Shown piece by piece: positions 8,470-17,865 of a stretch of 64,000 bases of DNA. The notes beneath the pieces are model-generated. The model ran no database searches, was not told the DNA's origin, and was given only the letters and a program-made list of their open reading frames with translations. Position numbers and translations under genes: made by a program. Within the stretch, counting starts at the first letter, position 1. Every line of letters begins with the position of its first letter. The stretch covers positions 496,001 through 560,000 of the forward strand of contig NZ_CANMQT010000003.1 of assembly GCF_947500065.1 (NCBI RefSeq), in the 5' to 3' direction. This DNA is from an uncultured Aquimarina sp. (lineage in GTDB: Bacteria; Bacteroidota; Bacteroidia; Flavobacteriales; Flavobacteriaceae).

Positions 8470-9879
8470 TTATTTTGATTTAACAATTTGTGCCATAAGT
8501 TCTGCTTCTGTAACTAATTTTCCATTAGCATAAGCAAAAGCTTGCATATGACAAATCCCTCTTCTTATTGGGGTTAGTAATTCTAGTTTGAATATTAGTG
8601 TATCTCCAGGCAATACTTGTTGCTTAAATTTAACTTTATCTATTTTCATAAAATAAGTCAAATAGTTTTCTGGATCAGGAACAGTACTTAATGCTAATAT
8701 TCCTCCTGTCTGTGCCATTGCTTCTACCTGCATTACTCCAGGCATCACAGGTGCTCCTGGAAAATGACCAACAAAAAACGGTTCATTCATTGTCACGTTT
8801 TTCATTCCTACTACATGACTATCAGACATTTCTAAGATTCTATCAATCAACAAAAATGGTGGTCTATGCGGAAGCATAGACATAATCTTATTAATATCCA
8901 TCAAAGGCTCTTGATTCAAATCAAACTGCGGAACCTTATTTCGTTTTTCGATTTTTATAATCTTAGAAAGTTTTTTGGCGAACTGAGTGTTTACATAATG
9001 TCCAGGTTTATTCGCTATAATTTTCCCTCTAATACGAGTACCTATAAGCGCAAGGTCACCTATTACATCTAGTAGTTTATGCCTTGCCGCTTCATTAGGA
9101 TAATGAAGTGTTAGATTATCTAATATCCCATTAGGTTTTATCGCAATGGATTCTTTACCAAATGCAACTTTTAGTTTCTCCATAGTATCAGGACTTAATT
9201 CCTTATCTACATAAACTATAGCATTATTTAAATCTCCTCCTTTAATCAAACCGTGTTCAAGCAACATTTCTAGTTCGTGCAAAAAACTAAATGTTCTGGC
9301 ATCCGCTATTTCTTCTTTAAATTCTGAAAGATGTTTTAACGACGCGTTTTGGGTTCCTAACACCTTAGTCCCAAAATCAACCATAGTTGTAACCTGATAT
9401 TCATCTGATGGCATCACTATAATTTCACTTCCAGATTCCTCATCTGTATAAGAGATCACATCTTTTACAATATATTCATCTCTTTCTGCTTCTTGTTCTT
9501 CAATACCAGCTTCTTCTAAAGCTTTTATAAAAAACTTACTGGAACCATCCATAATAGGTGGTTCTGAAGCATTCAGTTCTATTAAAAGGTTATCGATTTC
9601 TAAACCAACACAAGCTGCAAGTACATGCTCTGATGTCTGAATACTTACACCATTCTTTTCTAGATTTGTGCCTCTTTGTGTATTTACTACATAATTAGCA
9701 TCCGCCTCTATAATCGGATTTCCTTCTAAATCTACACGACAAAAAGAATATCCATGATTCTCGGGTGCAGGTTTAAAAGTAAGTGTAACTTCTTTTCCAG
9801 TATGAAGCCCTACTCCTTTGAGTTCGACTTCTTTTTGAATGGTTCTTTGTTTATTTGCAACGGCACTAATCATTGTCAT
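8470..9879 (-). CDS. lpxC/fabZ: Bifunctional LpxC deacetylase / FabZ dehydratase
   Basis: The 469-residue fusion is typical of Bacteroidota. LpxC occupies residues 1 to about 310: zinc ligand His85 in TSEHVLAAC, and His267 and Asp271 in RHKLLDVIGDLALIG. FabZ follows from about 325: LPHRPPFLLIDRI, then GHFPGAPVMPGVMQVEAMAQ with His372 and Glu386. LpxC commits UDP-acyl-GlcNAc to lipid A, while FabZ dehydrates 3-hydroxyacyl-ACP, so the fusion couples two uses of the same acyl pool. The start overlaps the lpxD stop by 14 bases. A second in-frame ATG two codons on is possible. Confidence 0.97.
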   Translation of the reverse strand: MTMISAVANKQRTIQKEVELKGVGLHTGKEVTLTFKPAPENHGYSFCRVDLEGNPIIEADANYVVNTQRGTNLEKNGVSIQTSEHVLAACVGLEIDNLLIELNASEPPIMDGSSKFFIKALEEAGIEEQEAERDEYIVKDVISYTDEESGSEIIVMPSDEYQVTTMVDFGTKVLGTQNASLKHLSEFKEEIADARTFSFLHELEMLLEHGLIKGGDLNNAIVYVDKELSPDTMEKLKVAFGKESIAIKPNGILDNLTLHYPNEAARHKLLDVIGDLALIGTRIRGKIIANKPGHYVNTQFAKKLSKIIKIEKRNKVPQFDLNQEPLMDINKIMSMLPHRPPFLLIDRILEMSDSHVVGMKNVTMNEPFFVGHFPGAPVMPGVMQVEAMAQTGGILALSTVPDPENYLTYFMKIDKVKFKQQVLPGDTLIFKLELLTPIRRGICHMQAFAYANGKLVTEAELMAQIVKSK

Positions 9880-10894
9880 CTATCTTTTTCTCAAGTTTGT
9901 ATACTCTATCTACAATTTTGGGCAAATTTTTAAAATGTACATAAGATTTATTATAATCAGAGTACCCTAATGCCGGAGATCCTTGAATAGCCTCTCCGTC
10001 TTTTATATTTCTTCCAATACCGGATTGTGCTTGGATTCTAACTCCATTACCTATTGTAAGGTGTCCTGCAATACCTACCTGACCTCCAATTAAGCAATGC
10101 TTTCCTATTTTGGTAGATCCGGCTATACCTGTCTGAGCAGCTATTGCGGTATGTTCCCCAATCTCGACATTATGAGCTATCTGAATTTGATTATCAAGCT
10201 TTACTCCTCTACGAATAATCGTTGACCCAAGCGTAGCTCTATCAATAGTAGTTCCTGCTCCAACATCTACATTAGACTCGATAATAACATTTCCTGTTTG
10301 TGGAACTTTACTATATTCTCCTTTTTCATTAGGTGTGAACCCAAATCCATCTGCTCCTACAATAACTCCACTATGAATAACACAATTATCACCAATAATT
10401 GATTCTGAATATATCTTGGCTCCAGCAAAAACAACAACATTATCTCCTAACGTTACATTGTCTCCTATATATACGTTTGGATAAATTTTTGCATTTTTAC
10501 CAATATTTACATTATCTCCTAAATAAGAAAATGCACCTAAATACAAATTCTCACCATATTTAGCTGTTTCGGAAATAAAACTAGGTTGTTCAACGCCCGT
10601 TTTATTAAGCTTCACCATATTATAGTAGTCTAATAATTGAGAGAATGCTTTATAAGCATCTTCTACCCTTATTAAAGTAGTCTTAATATTAGATTCTGCT
10701 TCAAATGTTTTATCTACAATCGTAATTGACGCATCCGTAGAATATATGTATGGGGTATATTTGGGATTAGACAAGAACGTTAACGAGCCTTGTGTCCCTT
10801 CTTCTATCTTTGCTAGTTTTGATACTTCTACGGTTTCATCTCCTTCGACTTCACCATTTAGAATACCTGCAATTTGTGTGGCTGTAAAAATCAT
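9866..10894 (-). CDS. lpxD: UDP-3-O-acylglucosamine N-acyltransferase
   Basis: I start at ATG 10894 (MIFTATQIAGIL, 342 residues), which matches the usual LpxD N-terminus; a TTG three codons earlier is less likely. The uridine-binding domain covers about 1-105 (GSLTFLSNPKYTPYIY). The hexapeptide beta-helix contains both LpxD active-site histidine motifs (QIAHNVEIGEH and GHLTIGN). A C-terminal helix ends the protein. It adds the N-linked acyl chain in lipid A synthesis. It lies 25 bases after the HD gene and overlaps lpxC/fabZ. Confidence 0.95.
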   Translation of the reverse strand: MIFTATQIAGILNGEVEGDETVEVSKLAKIEEGTQGSLTFLSNPKYTPYIYSTDASITIVDKTFEAESNIKTTLIRVEDAYKAFSQLLDYYNMVKLNKTGVEQPSFISETAKYGENLYLGAFSYLGDNVNIGKNAKIYPNVYIGDNVTLGDNVVVFAGAKIYSESIIGDNCVIHSGVIVGADGFGFTPNEKGEYSKVPQTGNVIIESNVDVGAGTTIDRATLGSTIIRRGVKLDNQIQIAHNVEIGEHTAIAAQTGIAGSTKIGKHCLIGGQVGIAGHLTIGNGVRIQAQSGIGRNIKDGEAIQGSPALGYSDYNKSYVHFKNLPKIVDRVYKLEKKIDDND

Positions 10895-10919
10895 TAGCGA
10901 CAAAAGTATAAAAAATGTG

Positions 10920-12149
10920 TTAATCTATGTGCTTTGGGTAACATATAAAATATTTAGTTACAGGTTTTGACAGCGCCTTTAAATTAAATTGATCCGTAGC
11001 ACTCACAATATCAACTATTTTGCTCGATTTATATAAAATATTTATATTCTGCTTATTTTGATGATATGCTTGGTTAGAAATCGTTCCTGTAAAAACAAAA
11101 TAACGAGCTTCTTCTTCAGAAATTTCATACTTTGTCTTAAATTCATCAACACGTTTTCTTATTTTTTCTTCACCAAAACTTTTCTTTTTTATCTTTATTT
11201 TTAATAAATCTCTATCAATAATCATATTAGATAGATTTCGCAAAACGAAATCTTCTGATGTTGTCCATTCTTTCATTGCCGATATAATATCATAATCATC
11301 CAACTTTGAAAAAGTTTCTAAAACCTCAATGGTGAAATTATCTGCTGTTATCTTATTTTCTAAAAAGAACTTTAGTGCCTTACTAGCATTTAGATGCACA
11401 CCACGATCAACTAATTCTTTTGCCCTTTTCAATACTCGTATCAATAAACTTTCTGCCACCAGACTTGTTTTATGCAAGTATACCTGCCAATACATAAGAC
11501 GTCTTGCTAACAAAAATTTCTCTACAGAGTATATTCCTTTTTCTTCTACCACCAACTCATCATCTACTACATTAAGCATGGTAATTAAACGTTCACTATT
11601 TATATTTCCTTCTGCAACACCAGTATAAAAACTATCTCTCTTTAGATAATCCAATCGATCCATATCTAATTGACCAGAAATTAGCTGATAAAGAAAATTA
11701 CGATGATACTCACCCTTAAAAATTTGTATGGCAAGCGTTAAACTACCGTTAAATTCTTTATTGATTTTCTCCATGAACATTAAAGAAATGGATTCGTGGG
11801 TTACTTCATTCACAATACTATGTTCCATAGCATGAGAAAAAGGCCCATGTCCAATATCGTGCAATAATATAGCAATACACAAAGCATCCTCTTCTTCCGA
11901 AGAAATACTAACTCCCTTAAAACGAAGGACTCGCACAGCATTCTGCATTAAGTGCATACATCCCAATGCATGATGAAACCTGGTATGATGGGCACCTGGA
12001 TATACTAAGTACGAAAGCCCCATTTGGGATATCCTTCGTAACCTTTGAAAATATCGATGCTCTATAAGATCAAAAATTAGTTCATTAGGTATGGTAATAA
12101 AACCGTAAATTGGATCGTTTAATATTTTAAGTTTATTTCTTTTTTTCAA
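10920..12149 (-). CDS. HD-domain phosphohydrolase (SAMHD1/dGTPase-like)
   Basis: In these 409 residues the HD metal site is complete: TRFHHALG (His60), LLHDIGHGPFSHAME (His97-Asp98) and QLDMDRLDYLKRD with the last aspartate near 160. This is the layout of SAMHD1-like dNTP triphosphohydrolases, but related HD enzymes act on other nucleotides, so the substrate is open. It is the first gene of the lipid A operon, 25 bases before lpxD, and I see no biochemical reason for that link. The TATATTTG box upstream is the probable operon promoter. Confidence 0.88.
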   Translation of the reverse strand: MKKRNKLKILNDPIYGFITIPNELIFDLIEHRYFQRLRRISQMGLSYLVYPGAHHTRFHHALGCMHLMQNAVRVLRFKGVSISSEEEDALCIAILLHDIGHGPFSHAMEHSIVNEVTHESISLMFMEKINKEFNGSLTLAIQIFKGEYHRNFLYQLISGQLDMDRLDYLKRDSFYTGVAEGNINSERLITMLNVVDDELVVEEKGIYSVEKFLLARRLMYWQVYLHKTSLVAESLLIRVLKRAKELVDRGVHLNASKALKFFLENKITADNFTIEVLETFSKLDDYDIISAMKEWTTSEDFVLRNLSNMIIDRDLLKIKIKKKSFGEEKIRKRVDEFKTKYEISEEEARYFVFTGTISNQAYHQNKQNINILYKSSKIVDIVSATDQFNLKALSKPVTKYFICYPKHID

Positions 12150-12169
12150 GTTTACTATACTTTTGTTAA

Positions 12170-12177
12170 CAAATATA
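12170..12177 (-). promoter_or_regulatory. -7 box for the HD/lipid A operon
   Basis: TATATTTG on the minus strand, 20 bases before the HD start codon, fits TAnnTTTG. A -33 TTG at the normal distance is not clear. The rest of the 223-base gap up to porX is AT-rich, with nothing else I can name. Confidence 0.4.
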
Positions 12178-12372
12178 TACGTATGAATTCAGAATTACGA
12201 ATTAAGCAATATGAATTATACTATATCTTGTATGTTTTATAAAAGAAACTGCAATAACTAAGAAAAGAAACAGTCAATTAAAAGAGATAATTGATGATTA
12301 TACGATTAATAACCGGTGTTATACATAACTATCATAATCATCTATAATAACGAATAAAAAAAATAGCGCATA

Positions 12373-13923
12373 ATGAGCAATATAAAAATACTTTGGGTAG
12401 ATGATGAAATTGATTTACTGAAACCCCATATATTATTCTTAGAAAAGAAAAACTATGAAGTGACCAAATGTCAGAGCGGTACTGAAGCTTTAGAGACTTT
12501 AGAAGACGAGAACTTTGACATTGTATTTCTTGATGAAAATATGCCTGGGCTTTCAGGTATTGATACTTTAGCAGAAATAAAGGAGAAAAATGATAGCCTT
12601 CCTGTAGTAATGATTACTAAGAGTGAAGAAGAATATATTATGGAAGAGGCCATTGGAAGTAAAATTGCCGACTACCTTATTAAACCAGTAAATCCAAATC
12701 AGATTTTACTAAGTTTAAAGAAAAATTTAGATCACTCGAGGTTAATTTCTGAAAAAACTACATCTAACTATCAACAGGAGTTTAGAAAAATAGCAATGGA
12801 TATGGCTATGGTAAACTCATATGAGGAATGGGTAGAGTTATATCAAAAATTGGTATATTGGGAAATTCAACTAGAAGATATTGAAGATACAGGTATGTTT
12901 GAGATTCTAGAGTCTCAGAAAGTAGAAGCTAATTCGCAGTTCTGTAAATACATAGATAAGAATTATCCAGATTGGTTTAATGGTGATGAGGATACACCGA
13001 TCATGTCTCACACATTGTTCAAACAAAAAGTGGTTCCTGAAATCAGTAAAGATCAGCCTACACTATTCATTGTTATTGATAATCTAAGATATGATCAATG
13101 GAAAGCTTTTGAACCTATTGTAAATAATTATTACAAAAAGGAAGAAGAAATATCATATTGTAGTATTCTGCCAACAGCTACTCAATATGCTCGTAATGCC
13201 ATTTTTTCTGGGCTTATGCCAGCAGACATGAAAAAAAGACATCCAGACCTTTGGTTGGATGATGTGGATGAAGGTGGTAAAAACATGTATGAAAATGATT
13301 TTCTTACTGCTCAATTACAACGACTAGGTTTAAATATCAAGCACGAATATTATAAAATCACTAATGAAAGATCTGGTAAAACATTAGCAGCAAACTTTAA
13401 AGGACTAAAAGACAACGATCTAACTGTGGTTGTTTACAATTTTGTAGATATGCTATCGCATAGTAAAACAGAAATGGAAGTGATCAAAGAGCTTGCTTCT
13501 AATGACAAATCTTATAGATCCTTAACTCAGAGTTGGTTTAAAAACTCTCCGCTATTAGATATGATTCAGCAAGCCCAGCAGATGGGTTTCAAATTAATAA
13601 TTACAACAGATCATGGAACCATTAATGTAAAAAATCCTTCTAAAGTAATTGGTGATAAGAATACCAGCTTAAATTTAAGATACAAAACAGGTAAAAGTCT
13701 TACTTATGAAAATAAAGAGGTACTAGCTGCAACGAATCCCAAAACAATACACCTACCCTCTATAAATATGAGTAGTTCCTTTATCTTTGCAAAAGGAGAT
13801 TATTTCTTTGCATATCCTAATAACTATAATCATTATGTAAGTTATTACAGAAATACGTATCAGCATGGAGGCGTATCTTTGGAAGAAATGATAATCCCTT
13901 TTGTAGTATTAAAACCGAGGTAA
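12373..13923 (+). CDS. porX: PorX-like response regulator with PglZ phosphatase domain
   Basis: The 516 residues comprise an N-terminal CheY-like receiver (1-120) and a C-terminal PglZ/alkaline-phosphatase-like domain (about 200-516). The receiver has Asp54 as phosphoacceptor with Asp10/Asp11, Thr82 and Lys104. The PglZ part shows DNLRYDQW, PTATQYAR, TTDHGT and QHGG motifs for metal binding. In Porphyromonas, PorX acts with the PorY kinase to control type IX secretion, and its PglZ domain hydrolyses nucleotide second messengers. No kinase gene is adjacent. tsaE follows 108 bases downstream. Confidence 0.94.
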   Translation: MSNIKILWVDDEIDLLKPHILFLEKKNYEVTKCQSGTEALETLEDENFDIVFLDENMPGLSGIDTLAEIKEKNDSLPVVMITKSEEEYIMEEAIGSKIADYLIKPVNPNQILLSLKKNLDHSRLISEKTTSNYQQEFRKIAMDMAMVNSYEEWVELYQKLVYWEIQLEDIEDTGMFEILESQKVEANSQFCKYIDKNYPDWFNGDEDTPIMSHTLFKQKVVPEISKDQPTLFIVIDNLRYDQWKAFEPIVNNYYKKEEEISYCSILPTATQYARNAIFSGLMPADMKKRHPDLWLDDVDEGGKNMYENDFLTAQLQRLGLNIKHEYYKITNERSGKTLAANFKGLKDNDLTVVVYNFVDMLSHSKTEMEVIKELASNDKSYRSLTQSWFKNSPLLDMIQQAQQMGFKLIITTDHGTINVKNPSKVIGDKNTSLNLRYKTGKSLTYENKEVLAATNPKTIHLPSINMSSSFIFAKGDYFFAYPNNYNHYVSYYRNTYQHGGVSLEEMIIPFVVLKPR

Positions 13924-14031
13924 ATATCTTAAATAAGAAATAGAGTCATAAGGAGTATGTGGTAACAAATTTATTGTAAGCTATATACTCCTACTCATTT
14001 ATAGTTTTAAGTCATTTTAAATCATATTGTA

Positions 14032-14436
14032 GTGAACATCACATATAGCTTAGAAGATCTAGCACAGACTGCACAAAAACTCATCGATAACGCTAGTAAC
14101 AAAACCTTACTGTTTAATGCAGAAATGGGTGTTGGTAAAACAACTTTAATCAAAGAAATCTGCAAACAATTAGGTGTAACCGATATAATATCTAGCCCTA
14201 CCTACTCTTTAGTCAATGAATATAAAGGAGAAACAGATCTTATCTATCATTTTGATTTTTACAGAATACAGCATGAAGAAGAAGCTTATGATATTGGATT
14301 CGAAGAATACCTAGATACGGATGCTTGGATATTCATAGAATGGCCAGAAAAAATAGCTAATTTATTACCAGAAAATAGTGTTAAAATTAAAATCGAGCTC
14401 CTCGACGATGGTAAAAGAGTACTTACATTAGGGTAA
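14032..14436 (+). CDS. tsaE: tRNA threonylcarbamoyladenosine biosynthesis ATPase TsaE
   Basis: The 134-residue protein is the usual TsaE size. Its P-loop AEMGVGKTT (Lys36, Thr37) is followed by the family signatures SSPTYSLVNEY and HFDFYRI and the tail motif FIEWPEKI. TsaE works with TsaB and TsaD to form t6A at position 37 of ANN-decoding tRNAs. The start is GTG, since no ATG fits. Its place between porX and an alanine dehydrogenase region looks like a conserved flavobacterial order, though I cannot confirm that here. A hairpin follows at 14492-14519. Confidence 0.95.
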   Translation: MNITYSLEDLAQTAQKLIDNASNKTLLFNAEMGVGKTTLIKEICKQLGVTDIISSPTYSLVNEYKGETDLIYHFDFYRIQHEEEAYDIGFEEYLDTDAWIFIEWPEKIANLLPENSVKIKIELLDDGKRVLTLG

Positions 14437-14491
14437 AAATATGTTAAAAACAGAGTTTTGGCAAAATTTAACAGATTTACTCTTTTTCTTA

Positions 14492-14519
14492 CAACAATAA
14501 TAAGTTATTTTTATTGTTG
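14492..14519 (+). terminator. Hairpin downstream of tsaE
   Basis: A perfect 9-base inverted repeat CAACAATAA / TTATTGTTG with a 10-base AT-rich loop is followed by ATTTTTAC. It is a plausible weak terminator for tsaE. Confidence 0.45.
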
Positions 14520-14638
14520 ATTTTTACTAGTACTTAATCGATGAAAATATGAATTTTGACAGAAATCACGTACCAGCTATACTTTTTAACAGTAACAAAA
14601 GTGGCGCCTTACAGCTTGCAAAATTACAATTTTTTTGA

Positions 14639-14671
14639 TTGGAACATCCAGATGAATTTCATCTATGTTTG
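14639..14671 (+). promoter_or_regulatory. Promoter with an internal 15-base palindrome
   Basis: TTG (14639-14641), 22 bases, then TATGTTTG (14664-14671) matches the flavobacterial promoter. Between the elements lies AGATGAA-T-TTCATCT (14650-14664), a perfect palindrome touching the -7 box, placed where a repressor could block polymerase. The first ATG downstream that makes sense is 14701. Confidence 0.55.
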
Positions 14672-14700
14672 GGGCCATAACTAATTTAAACCCTATAACG

Positions 14701-14889
14701 ATGAAAATCACAACAACTATCATTTTTAGCTTTTTCTTTACCCTAGCAACCTACATGATCTCCGATGTAGATGAAAAAAACCAGACACAACCCATTACCT
14801 CAACCACACAAAATGACAACATCATCCAAGGAAAAACACCCCCAAAGTCAGCCCCAAAGAAAAAAATTAAAATACCTGGGAGCAAGTAG
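14701..14889 (+). CDS. Small exported or membrane-tethered peptide, unknown function
   Basis: The 62-residue protein starts at ATG 14701; an in-frame upstream ATG at 14665 lies in the -7 box. It has an N-terminal hydrophobic segment (TTTIIFSFFFTLATYM) that could be a signal or anchor, then a polar, Thr/Gln-rich stretch and a basic tail APKKKIKIPGSK. I do not recognise a family. Its last 77 bases are shared in another frame with the next reading frame, which is unusual if both are real. It has its own well-formed promoter. Confidence 0.5.
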   Translation: MKITTTIIFSFFFTLATYMISDVDEKNQTQPITSTTQNDNIIQGKTPPKSAPKKKIKIPGSK

Positions 14890-15337
14890 TTTATTAGTCT
14901 TTTTTATAGCAACAATACCTTTTTTATTTTATATTAATGATATTTTCCCAGATGGAGCCATCTGGGAAAATTCATTTTTCACGTACCAAAGCAAATATTA
15001 TGAAAGTGTTAATGTATTTGTATGGATTGTACTTGGTAAGTTTATCCCATTAACTCTATTTATTATTTGGTTTTTTACCTGCAGGCATTGGTGGTATTTG
15101 GTCATTCTTATCCCGATTTCATTGTATTCTTTTCAACTAGTATTTATTATTTTGGAAGATTCCGAACAAATAGATAGTAACCATTTTTATTATTTAATCC
15201 CAGTTGTAATAATTATATTAAGTATTGTATATACAATTCGAACTAAGGTTTTTGATAAAATTCATGGTATTGATTTATCTGAATTAACCACATTTAGTAA
15301 ATCAAATAAAAAATACTGGTGGAACCGATTTCGATAG
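14813..15337 (+). CDS. Four-helix membrane protein, unknown function
   Basis: I choose ATG 14813 (174 residues); the frame is open from 14771. After a basic N-terminus come about four membrane helices: LLVFFIATIPFLFYI, VWIVLGKFIPLTLFIIWFF, WYLVILIPISLYSFQLVFII and YYLIPVVIIILSIVYTI. The C-terminus is polar (KSNKKYWWNRF). No family is recognised. Translation would begin inside the preceding small gene in a different frame, suggesting coupling or that the small gene is a leader. Confidence 0.65.
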   Translation: MTTSSKEKHPQSQPQRKKLKYLGASSLLVFFIATIPFLFYINDIFPDGAIWENSFFTYQSKYYESVNVFVWIVLGKFIPLTLFIIWFFTCRHWWYLVILIPISLYSFQLVFIILEDSEQIDSNHFYYLIPVVIIILSIVYTIRTKVFDKIHGIDLSELTTFSKSNKKYWWNRFR

Positions 15338-15499
15338 TTAACAAAGAGTTATTAAGGTTTATATTTAAAATATTAAGAGAAAGAAAGTTTTAAACATATT
15401 GCTCTTATCCATTTGTTCATAAACTCAGTAACTCACCTGCTACATAATTTGCATGCTATTCTTTTTTATTCGTAATTTGAGATACAGAATATCACACAA

Positions 15500-16699
15500 A
15501 TGAGCAACCCAACCTCTCCTTTTACCAAAGAGCAACTCCTGCCACAGGAGGAAATGTTAGAAGTAGCACGTAAAAAAGGCAAACTTTTTATAGGTATCCC
15601 AAAAGAAACCAGTTATCAGGAAAAACGTGTTTGTCTTACTCCTGATGCTGTGGCTGCCTTAACAGCCCACGGTCATAGAGTATTGATTGAAACCAATGCA
15701 GGAATCGGAGCTAGTTTTACAGATCAAGAGTATAGCGAGGCTGGAGCAGAAATAACAAATGATACAACTAAGGTTTTTGGTTGTCCTATCATCCTTAAAG
15801 TAGAGCCACCTTCTATAGAAGAATTAGCACATATCAACCCACAAACTGTATTAATCTCTGCGTTACAGCTCAAAACACAATCCAAAAACTATTTTCAGGA
15901 GCTCGCTAAAAAAAGAATTACTGCCTTAGGATTTGAGTTTATTAGAGACGCTGATGGAGCGTATCCTGCAGTGCGTGCATTAAGTGAAATTGCTGGTACT
16001 GCTGCCGTATTAATTGCTTCAGAACTCATGAGCAGTGCTACCCATGGTTCTGGATTAATGATGGGTAATATCAGTGGTGTACCACCTGTGGAAGTAGTTA
16101 TTATTGGTGCAGGTACCGTTGGAGAATTTGCTGCAAGATCAGCAATCGGCTTAGGTGCTAATGTAAAAGTGTTTGATAATTCTATTACCAAACTACGTTG
16201 TTTGCAGACTAATGTAGGCAGACCTTTATACACGTCTACGATACAACCCAAAAACTTATTAAAAGCGCTAAGACGTTCTGATGTTGTAATTGGTGCGGTT
16301 AGAGGAAAGAATCGATCACCGATTATTGTATCAGAAACGATGGTGGAACGTATGAAAACCGACTCCGTAATTATTGATGTTAGTATTGATATGGGTGGTT
16401 GTTTTGAAACCAGTGAGGTGACATCACATGATCATCCTACTTTTGAAAAACATGGAGTAGTTCACTACTGTGTACCCAATATTCCATCTCGCTACGCTAA
16501 AACATCTTCTTTATCAATTAGCAACATCTTTACTCCTTATTTATTACAGATTGGAGATGAAGGTGGTATAGAAAATGCGGTACGTTTTGATCGCGGGCTA
16601 AAAAGTGGCTTGTATTTCTATCACGGAATTCTAACCAGTAAATCTATCGCGGATTGGTTTGACTTATCATATAGAGATATTAATTTGCTTATTTTGTAA
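15500..16699 (+). CDS. ald: Alanine dehydrogenase
   Basis: The 399 residues have the AlaDH/PNT N-terminal domain (GIPKETSYQEKRVCLTP, with KVEPPS carrying the substrate lysine) and the NAD-binding Rossmann domain (VVIIGAGTVGEFAARSA, about residues 195-211). The C-terminal motif VPNIPSRYAKTSSLSISN is typical of the family. The enzyme reversibly deaminates L-alanine to pyruvate and ammonium using NAD. It is slightly longer than the 370-residue classic form owing to an N-terminal extension common in Bacteroidota. It is monocistronic, with a 162-base gap upstream. Confidence 0.93.
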   Translation: MSNPTSPFTKEQLLPQEEMLEVARKKGKLFIGIPKETSYQEKRVCLTPDAVAALTAHGHRVLIETNAGIGASFTDQEYSEAGAEITNDTTKVFGCPIILKVEPPSIEELAHINPQTVLISALQLKTQSKNYFQELAKKRITALGFEFIRDADGAYPAVRALSEIAGTAAVLIASELMSSATHGSGLMMGNISGVPPVEVVIIGAGTVGEFAARSAIGLGANVKVFDNSITKLRCLQTNVGRPLYTSTIQPKNLLKALRRSDVVIGAVRGKNRSPIIVSETMVERMKTDSVIIDVSIDMGGCFETSEVTSHDHPTFEKHGVVHYCVPNIPSRYAKTSSLSISNIFTPYLLQIGDEGGIENAVRFDRGLKSGLYFYHGILTSKSIADWFDLSYRDINLLIL

Positions 16700-16864
16700 A
16701 AAGGAGTTACAAACTTACTAAGTATCAAAGAAACAAAGGGTCTTGTATTCCCATAAAACCCAACAATACAATACTGTATATATTTTATATTTAACAATCT
16801 AAATCTCACACACTCACTAACTCAAAAACTCACCTACTATACTATCAAACTAAAAAACTTTATT

Positions 16865-16872
16865 TACTTTTG
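16865..16872 (+). promoter_or_regulatory. -7 box upstream of the DUF4258-like gene
   Basis: TACTTTTG fits TAnnTTTG and lies 22 bases before the ATG. No TTG is seen at the -33 position. Confidence 0.35.
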
Positions 16873-16893
16873 AGCACTGAATTTTTATAGCAC

Positions 16894-17268
16894 ATGAAAC
16901 TAGCGCATCGACTGGGATTTTACTTTTTTGGGTTTATCATTGGATTATTTTTATTATTCTTTTTTCTAGGAGGAAAAAAAGCCTCTTGTGACTACACTCC
17001 TACCGCTAGAGTACTTAAAAACATCAGGATTAAGGAGCGCGTATTTTCTGAAGAAGCATTAACTGCTATGCAAAACTATAGTATAGATACTGCGGATATC
17101 TCTAATATTCTAAAATCAGGAGATGTAGATTTTGGTAAAAGCAATACTGAATTAGATTCTTGTAACACGTATTTTATAGAAGGTGAAGCTAAAGAAAAAA
17201 CTATTGGATTACTTATTGCTAATTGTGATTCTATAGCTAGAGTGAATACTTTAGAAATCATGAAGTAA
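16894..17268 (+). CDS. Membrane-anchored protein, possibly DUF4258
   Basis: This encodes 124 residues. One N-terminal membrane helix (FYFFGFIIGLFLLFFFLGG) is followed by a soluble domain that starts CDYTPTARVLKNIRIKERVFSEEA and has three cysteines. The helical part with VFSEEALTAMQNYSIDTADI and the strand-rich end YFIEGEAKEKTIGLLIANCDS resemble DUF4258, a small fold of unknown role; this assignment is from memory of the pattern and is uncertain. Its stop abuts that of the convergent GNAT gene with no spacer, so no separate terminator can fit. Confidence 0.7.
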   Translation: MKLAHRLGFYFFGFIIGLFLLFFFLGGKKASCDYTPTARVLKNIRIKERVFSEEALTAMQNYSIDTADISNILKSGDVDFGKSNTELDSCNTYFIEGEAKEKTIGLLIANCDSIARVNTLEIMK

Positions 17269-17790
17269 TCAAAGCTTCTTACTCATCACCCAAAACTCAA
17301 AATCCTCTTTACCTATACTAAAAGGATGATCTCCAACAATTTTATAGTCATCTCGTTTATAAAAAGCTACTGCACGTTCATTAGATTTTAAAACGGATAA
17401 CCAGATGTATTCACTAGTATTACGTATCGCTTTATCAAATATTAATTGATTTAATTGAGCTCCGATTCCATTAGATAAATATTCTTTTAGAATATAAAGT
17501 TTCTGAAGCTTACATACTTGCTTAGAATCAATAAATTCTGATTGTGTCCCTAATTGGATTTTAGCATAACCAACAGCTATTTCTCCATAAAAAGCAATCC
17601 AATACACATTATGCGACTTTGTAATACTGTTTTTTAATTTTTCTATAGAAAATGTCTTTTCCAGATAAGTTATTAGATCATTTCGATCTCTAAAAAGATG
17701 CCCAAAAGCTTGATCAAAAGTCTTCTTTCCTAAAAAAGAAATATTAGAGACATCATCTATTGTCGCTATACGTATGCTAATATCGCTCAT
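17269..17790 (-). CDS. GNAT-family N-acetyltransferase
   Basis: This 173-residue protein has a standard GNAT fold. Strand IAVGYAKIQLG is followed by QKLYILKEYLSNGIGAQLNQLIFD, the acetyl-CoA pyrophosphate-binding loop (NGIGAQ in place of the consensus Q/RxxGxG/A). The C-terminal part is WLSVLKSNERAVAFYKRDDYKIVG. Substrate is unknown; the set resembles diamine or small-molecule acetylators. The gene is convergent with, and touches, its neighbour. Confidence 0.88.
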   Translation of the reverse strand: MSDISIRIATIDDVSNISFLGKKTFDQAFGHLFRDRNDLITYLEKTFSIEKLKNSITKSHNVYWIAFYGEIAVGYAKIQLGTQSEFIDSKQVCKLQKLYILKEYLSNGIGAQLNQLIFDKAIRNTSEYIWLSVLKSNERAVAFYKRDDYKIVGDHPFSIGKEDFEFWVMSKKL

Positions 17791-17865
17791 ATTTTATATA
17801 TCATATTTGTAACAAAAAAGAAAAACTAAACACATATACATTACACTACATTAAAATCAAATTAA

